Below, in pieces: positions 58,918 to 64,000 of a stretch of 64,000 nt of DNA. The stretch spans positions 100,630 through 164,629 of the forward strand of contig JAFGQN010000173.1 of assembly GCA_016935665.1 (NCBI GenBank), in the 5' to 3' direction. The notes beneath the pieces were generated by a model. It ran no database searches. It worked only from the letters and a program-made list of their open reading frames with translations, and was not told the origin of the DNA. Made by a program: the position numbers and the translations under genes. Every line of letters begins with the position of its first letter. Position 1 is the first letter of the stretch. The DNA comes from Deltaproteobacteria bacterium. GTDB lineage: Bacteria > Myxococcota_A > Polyangia > JAAYKL01.

Positions 58918-60471
58918 CTATTCTATAACAATTATTCCACACAAATCTTTAATGCGAACGGAATCACCCTGTTCCTCATTTCGTTCCACGCCAAGAATAG
59001 CCACAGAGTTTTCGGAGTATTCGGTTGGGAGCAATGCAACATTTCCGTCGTAGTTGACTTCCAATGGGGCGGTGCCGATGGCATTAAGCGTTATGGGGTC
59101 AAACACACCAATAAAATATTGACCCGCAGGTGGAACATCAAACGGAATTGGTTTTGACGCATCAAACGTTGCGTTCTCGTTTAATGTGGCGCCCATCAAC
59201 AGACCTATGCCGTTGTATGCCACGCCATTGGTATTTGCATCGGTTCGGACGTTCAACGATTCATCCAGGCGTTTCGCAGTCAGGAGCTCCCCGCTCATAT
59301 TGTACCGCGCCACCACGAGGGAGTAGGCATCGTATTCAGTTGCTTCAGCGCCAGCTTCTTCATCGAAGTATGTATTGGTGAACGCCATACGTGGAATCAC
59401 AATGGTATTGGCTTGCGTGCCTTTAAACACCGCCCCGGCATATACCCCCTGAACCATATAAAATGAGTTGTCAGGTCCATCGAATACTATTGGCGGGTTA
59501 GCCTCCATGTCATCGATACCGCTATACTGTGAGTCGCATTCGTTGGATGTTTCCCAGATTTTGTTTCCCGACAAGTCAAATTTTGCAAGGGCTGCCGGGG
59601 TACAGTTTACATTGTAGTTCTGACCGGCCAGAATCATTACGTCCTGACCGTTTTCTGAAACGGATAAGATCCTGGAAGGTACAATGTCCGTTTCGAGCAC
59701 CCGTGCAGACATAAGCGAACCGTCGTCCAGAAAGTGAGCCATAAAAGTGACCGCATGATCCGCCGTGTTTTCGAGCATCGTTTCGTTCGATTCTCCAGCG
59801 CCCAGCACCAACAATTCATTCAACATTCCCACAACAACAATTCCGTCAACAGGATGCAGCATCATGGCCACTCGCTGTGCAGAACTGATATCGCTGAAGT
59901 CAAAACGGTCCTCCAACGGTACGAACCACATCAGGTTATTAAGTTTGACGCCTTCGATTGGTCCGACGGCCACAATAGAAAAAATGTTTTCCAGCGTATG
60001 GCTGTCTTCACCGGCAACGGAAAGTGGTGAGGTGCCATAGACTATCCCTGATGTCATATCTGTTACCAGGGGACTCATGTATTCAATATCACGACCGGAA
60101 AAACCGAATGTTTCATCTTCAGAGTGAAACGGTTGTATGAGAACAGCAGTTTCATTTTTGGTCGTGAAGCCCAGACCATCTGAATTGACATAGGAATCCT
60201 CCAACCTTTGATTCGTATAACGCACATTAAAATCGCCGCAGAAATTTAAACTCACCACGGTGTTGTGTTCTCCTGGTTGCCCCTCGTCGGACAGGGTATC
60301 GGTTGAATTTTCCGAGTCGGTTGCCGTTTCACCTCCAGTCGATTGGTTATCTGTTGAGTAATCCAGATTGGCCGCAATTTCACTTAAATCGCAACCGGCT
60401 GCCAACAAAATCATCCCACATAAAAGACACTTTTCCATGCAGTTCATAACTGTTTTGATCTGTTTTTTCAT
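58918..60471 (-). CDS. Hypothetical lipoprotein, probably beta-propeller-like
   Basis: CLLCGMILLAAGCDLSE lipobox; repeated beta-rich blocks. Confidence 0.55.
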   Translation of the reverse strand: MKKQIKTVMNCMEKCLLCGMILLAAGCDLSEIAANLDYSTDNQSTGGETATDSENSTDTLSDEGQPGEHNTVVSLNFCGDFNVRYTNQRLEDSYVNSDGLGFTTKNETAVLIQPFHSEDETFGFSGRDIEYMSPLVTDMTSGIVYGTSPLSVAGEDSHTLENIFSIVAVGPIEGVKLNNLMWFVPLEDRFDFSDISSAQRVAMMLHPVDGIVVVGMLNELLVLGAGESNETMLENTADHAVTFMAHFLDDGSLMSARVLETDIVPSRILSVSENGQDVMILAGQNYNVNCTPAALAKFDLSGNKIWETSNECDSQYSGIDDMEANPPIVFDGPDNSFYMVQGVYAGAVFKGTQANTIVIPRMAFTNTYFDEEAGAEATEYDAYSLVVARYNMSGELLTAKRLDESLNVRTDANTNGVAYNGIGLLMGATLNENATFDASKPIPFDVPPAGQYFIGVFDPITLNAIGTAPLEVNYDGNVALLPTEYSENSVAILGVERNEEQGDSVRIKDLCGIIVIE

Positions 60472-60626
60472 CGCACACTCCATTTCTGTTTTATATCCTG
60501 CTATGGAGTGCGTTTATAAAAAAAGTTTTGACAAAAAATTGTTCTTTAAAAAATCGCGCACCAACGAATATGTTCATGCACTCATTCACAGGTGTCAACA
60601 TGCTTACGTGGATATGATAAATGGGA

Positions 60627-62006
60627 CTATCTGGCGGATGGTTTTGCGGGAATGCCTGTTAAGATTTCCAGGTGAAACACTTTGTCTCTAATGGATTCGG
60701 CGTGCACGGCATTGGGCCATCGGTTTAGAAATTTACGGGAGACAGCCAGTTCTCTTTCCAGGTCGCCCAGCTGCCGCAATGCCTCTATTTGGCCAAACAT
60801 GGCTTCCTGACCAAGAGGAGTGGCGCCTCCAGACAAGTACGCCGAAAAATGGTCCAGCGCTTCCTGTGCGTCTTTCAACCGGAGTCGAATATTTCCCGCA
60901 GCAATCCGTGCACCCGCTGCCGCCGTTGAATCCGGCGAAAGTGCAATTACAGCTTCGTATTTTTCCAACGCGCCTTTCCAGTCGCCATTGCGTTTTCTGG
61001 CACGCGCGTCAGACAGTAGTTTTTTTAATTCCCCTGGTCTGATTTTGCCGCCTGAATCTACTCGATTTGAAGCACTGGCATTTCCTGGTGCATTCTGTAT
61101 CGAATCCGCTTTTAAAGACAGCAATTGAACGTGAGGCAAATTTTTTATCGAAACGCCAATATTCGCAGCGACGTCTGCCAATTCTATCATTTCGGTCGGG
61201 CTCATCTCCCGACGGACACCCGTCTCCATAGATAATCTGTGTTGCGCAGTTACCAGCGTTTTTCCACGCGCATCAACCACCTCCACTTTACCCCGCAGCA
61301 CCGATACACTGATTTCCGGCGACGTGGACACGGAAAACACAGTCCCCTTTACAACAACAACGCCTTCCTCCGTAACCACCTCGACCCGCGGATGAGGTCC
61401 TTTGGGGTTTACAGAAACCAGTATGCGTCCTGCAGTCAGTGACAGCCTCAATAAACGATCGCTTGACTGCTGCACGACCATTTTTGTATCGGACTCCAGC
61501 AACGCATCTACACCTTTGGTCAACGTAACATGGGAAGCCGCGCTAAACGCGCCTTCCTGTGGGATGCCATTGGTTTGCTTTGTTGAAACCACCTGTTGGG
61601 TTTCGTGGGTTGAAGTGATTCCCGTTACGATTCGTTTCGCCGTTACGTCTTTGGATGCGCTAAAAGATGCGTCATTGGATTGAATTCGAGCCATCCTGGA
61701 AAAAACAACACCCAGTCCCACACCCAAAAGCAATACCGCAGCCAGTACCATCATTTGCAGTCGGCGTCGCCCCGCATCCGCCTGTTCAAAACTCGAACGC
61801 GCTGACCCAAAACGCCCCTTCCTCTGCTCGTGGGTCGACATGTGGTTATTGCGGACAGTGGCGATGGCTTCAACAATACGCCGCTTTCGATGCAACTCGT
61901 TCACTGACGCCTCTGTATCCCATCGCATTAAGCGACGAATACCATCATCCAGCTGTTGTGCGTTGTCATCCAAATGAGGTTTGCCCCCGCGTATCTTGTC
62001 GGTCAT
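60627..62006 (-). CDS. FecR-domain, TPR-containing membrane protein (likely sigma-factor partner)
   Basis: TM MMVLAAVLLLGVGLGVVF; FecR-like RLLRLSLTAGRILVSVNPKGPHPRVEVVTEEGVVVVKGTVFSVSTSPEISVSVLRGKVEV; C-terminal TPR-like. Confidence 0.75.
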   Translation of the reverse strand: MTDKIRGGKPHLDDNAQQLDDGIRRLMRWDTEASVNELHRKRRIVEAIATVRNNHMSTHEQRKGRFGSARSSFEQADAGRRRLQMMVLAAVLLLGVGLGVVFSRMARIQSNDASFSASKDVTAKRIVTGITSTHETQQVVSTKQTNGIPQEGAFSAASHVTLTKGVDALLESDTKMVVQQSSDRLLRLSLTAGRILVSVNPKGPHPRVEVVTEEGVVVVKGTVFSVSTSPEISVSVLRGKVEVVDARGKTLVTAQHRLSMETGVRREMSPTEMIELADVAANIGVSIKNLPHVQLLSLKADSIQNAPGNASASNRVDSGGKIRPGELKKLLSDARARKRNGDWKGALEKYEAVIALSPDSTAAAGARIAAGNIRLRLKDAQEALDHFSAYLSGGATPLGQEAMFGQIEALRQLGDLERELAVSRKFLNRWPNAVHAESIRDKVFHLEILTGIPAKPSAR

Positions 62007-62605
62007 TTGTTTACCGCTATCCAATCCACCAATGTTGGATTTCCCAGCACCAGTTTTCGCAATTTCTTTTTGCCATTGCGCAAACGTCCGCGAACGGTAA
62101 ACACGCCTGTCTGTGTCATGTCGGCAATTTCATCCGCCGCGTACCCATACAGATAGTGCAGCACCAATGCGGTACGTTCCTTCAGTCCAATTTTCTCAAG
62201 CAACAGGGCGAGCGCCTGCTGCATTTTCCGATGGTCCATTTCATCTTCAACCGATTTTGGTTCAGCCAACGGTATAAACGTCTGTTCAAACAGCTGCTGC
62301 CGTCGCACTTTTTTTTTGATGATTCGCGCGGCGGTATGCAATGTGACACGATCGACCCAATAGAAAAAACTGCTGTTGCCCTGAAATGTCGCCACTGAAT
62401 TTAAAATTTCAATCAGTGTATTCTGGATGACGTCTTCCCTCTCCGGAAGGTCGCGGCACAGATACATGGCTGTTTTTTCAACCCTGGGTTGTGCCATTTC
62501 CAACAGCAAAATGGACGCATGTTCATCGCCTGCAGACACTCTTTTAGCGAGAGTTATTTCGTCCCACTGTGTGTCCGTCATCGAAAATTTGCTGAAATGA
62601 TTCAT
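62003..62605 (-). CDS. ECF-type RNA polymerase sigma-70 factor
   Basis: CRDLPEREDVIQNTLIEILNSVATFQGNSSFFYWVDRVTLHTAARIIKKK; LKERTALVLHYLYGYAADEIADMTQTGVFTVRGRLRNGKKKL. Confidence 0.85.
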   Translation of the reverse strand: MNHFSKFSMTDTQWDEITLAKRVSAGDEHASILLLEMAQPRVEKTAMYLCRDLPEREDVIQNTLIEILNSVATFQGNSSFFYWVDRVTLHTAARIIKKKVRRQQLFEQTFIPLAEPKSVEDEMDHRKMQQALALLLEKIGLKERTALVLHYLYGYAADEIADMTQTGVFTVRGRLRNGKKKLRKLVLGNPTLVDWIAVNK

Positions 62606-62653
62606 TGACTCTTTGTGTACTTACAGAGCAACTTTTGACAAAAAAAAATGAAT

Positions 62654-63841
62654 TTACAGGAATTCAACACCAATACCCGCGAGAATCAGCGGCTCAACTG
62701 CCCAAAAGCGTACCAGAGTCGCATTATTTTCGGATGTTTTCGCTTCAAAATTGGGGCGCACCAAAGGAACCCTCACTCCGCCCCGTATTGTCAGATAACC
62801 GTGGGGAAACAGCGGCAGAGATATGCCAACCATTGCCAGCAGACTCAATTGATAAGTGCGCCCCTCATGGGTGATACCTGTCTTCGCAACCCGCGTCTCG
62901 TAGGGTAAAGCGGATCCATCCACCCCCAATGAAACATCTGCAGTACCTGTTTTCACCGTCCACAACCAACGGGCGCCCAGCTCCGCCGACAAAGAATCAA
63001 TATTTGTTTCAACGTCAATTTGGTTCACCAGGGTATGGACGCGATAGGTTTTCAGGAGTCCAAAGAACGTAAAAAGCTCCAGCGATGTGTGCACTTTTAT
63101 GCTCATACCGGCCCACACCCCAGGCAGGAACGCATTTTTCCGTATAAGGACGCCTGCAGCGTTGACCTCCACATTCATATGATGCTCGCGGACACGGATG
63201 GGCAATCCTGTTTGAGTCTCGCTGGAGGTATCCGTGATTCCTGACGTATCAACGGGATAATTCACAGGTTGAGGCGGATTGTCGTTCCGCCGGGGTGTAT
63301 CGGTCACTTTTTTTGGGAGGGGCAGGGACTCCTTTGGATTGTCCAGAATATCGTCCTCGGCGGCACGCTTCGCCTTTTGCCACCTTGGAACAATCCCCAT
63401 CATCCAGTATTCCACTACCGCAAAGACGACTTCCTCGTTCATTCCAGCTGGACCAGCGGCCAGGTGGCGATCTTCTCTAAGCCAGTCTTCTGCCTTTGCA
63501 AACAGGTGAATGCCCCCATCGCTACAGGTGAACCAAATGGCGCCATGGGCCTCTTTTGACGTCAGCCAATTTTTAAGCCACTGTTCACCCGCTGCATCCA
63601 CATTTTTATCCGGTTCCGGCTCAGACATGAACACCACGGGCAATGACGCTGTTTCCAACTGTATATTTTTTTGCAACGCCTCTGTGTTCACACAACCCGT
63701 GGGCGGATACAGCAGTAGAACTCTCATCACAGGGGCATCGTCTCCCACGACCGCTATCGCACGCTCCGGTCGCATCAACCCAGCGAGCAGCAGGATTAGT
63801 GTGACGTCAACGCCAATTCTGCCGATATTCCAAAAAATCAT
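62654..63841 (-). CDS. Hypothetical secreted/outer-membrane-associated protein
   Basis: N-terminal hydrophobic segment IGRIGVDVTLILLLAGLM; beta-rich C-terminal half. Confidence 0.5.
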   Translation of the reverse strand: MIFWNIGRIGVDVTLILLLAGLMRPERAIAVVGDDAPVMRVLLLYPPTGCVNTEALQKNIQLETASLPVVFMSEPEPDKNVDAAGEQWLKNWLTSKEAHGAIWFTCSDGGIHLFAKAEDWLREDRHLAAGPAGMNEEVVFAVVEYWMMGIVPRWQKAKRAAEDDILDNPKESLPLPKKVTDTPRRNDNPPQPVNYPVDTSGITDTSSETQTGLPIRVREHHMNVEVNAAGVLIRKNAFLPGVWAGMSIKVHTSLELFTFFGLLKTYRVHTLVNQIDVETNIDSLSAELGARWLWTVKTGTADVSLGVDGSALPYETRVAKTGITHEGRTYQLSLLAMVGISLPLFPHGYLTIRGGVRVPLVRPNFEAKTSENNATLVRFWAVEPLILAGIGVEFL

Positions 63842-63955
63842 TCAGTTGTCTCTCAGGCAAAAATCAATATATCGCACAACATTTTCCCAAATAGCAAGTT
63901 TGGGCTGCACACAGCTAGGGCAATCGCAAAGTCGTCGCTGCAGCAAAATAATGTA

Positions 63956-63979
63956 GGGCCCGGGGTTTATCCCCGGCCG
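63956..63979. repeat. GC-rich hairpin
   Basis: gggcccggggtttatccccggccg folds to a GC stem with a 5-nt loop. Confidence 0.5.
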
Positions 63980-64000
63980 AAAACTGGTTGCGGCGGCAGA

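Overview
The window is about 64 kb of what looks like a Myxococcota/deltaproteobacterial-type chromosome: many Cys-rich or D/S/T-rich lipoproteins, ECF sigma/FecR, a Ser/Thr kinase with PEGA, and a TonB-domain/TonB-dependent-receptor fusion. The lineage is inferred from gene content only. Recognisable blocks: (i) an edge-truncated eukaryotic-type HisA (HIS6-like) at 1-394 (-), missing from the ORF track; (ii) an archaeal-type HMG-CoA synthase/thiolase/DUF35 operon with type-2 IPP isomerase and diphosphomevalonate decarboxylase (29.5-34.2 kb), in which the thiolase and the isomerase appear to lack canonical catalytic residues; (iii) an aromatic amino-acid block (Ibeta DAHP synthase, aroB, aroD, aroA, pheA, a tautomerase-like protein and a second, Ialpha-type DAHP synthase; 36.9-45.8 kb); (iv) signalling genes (STPK, histidine kinase, EAL-HDOD, LacI-sensor-GGDEF); (v) secreted/surface proteins (M4 peptidase, IPT/TIG protein, many lipoproteins). 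Reading between the ORFs by hand gave several decayed genes the ORF track does not show: an ECF sigma factor pseudogene (13.1-13.5 kb), an IS66 transposase 3' end joined to a partial copy of a neighbouring gene's 3' end (6.95-7.33 kb), an ISL3 transposase fragment (57.66-57.99 kb), a probable esterase 3'-end remnant (36.5-36.6 kb), and a frameshift splitting ppnN (48.3-49.8 kb). No tRNA, rRNA or CRISPR array was recognised. No database search or alignment software was run; family calls come from motif recognition.
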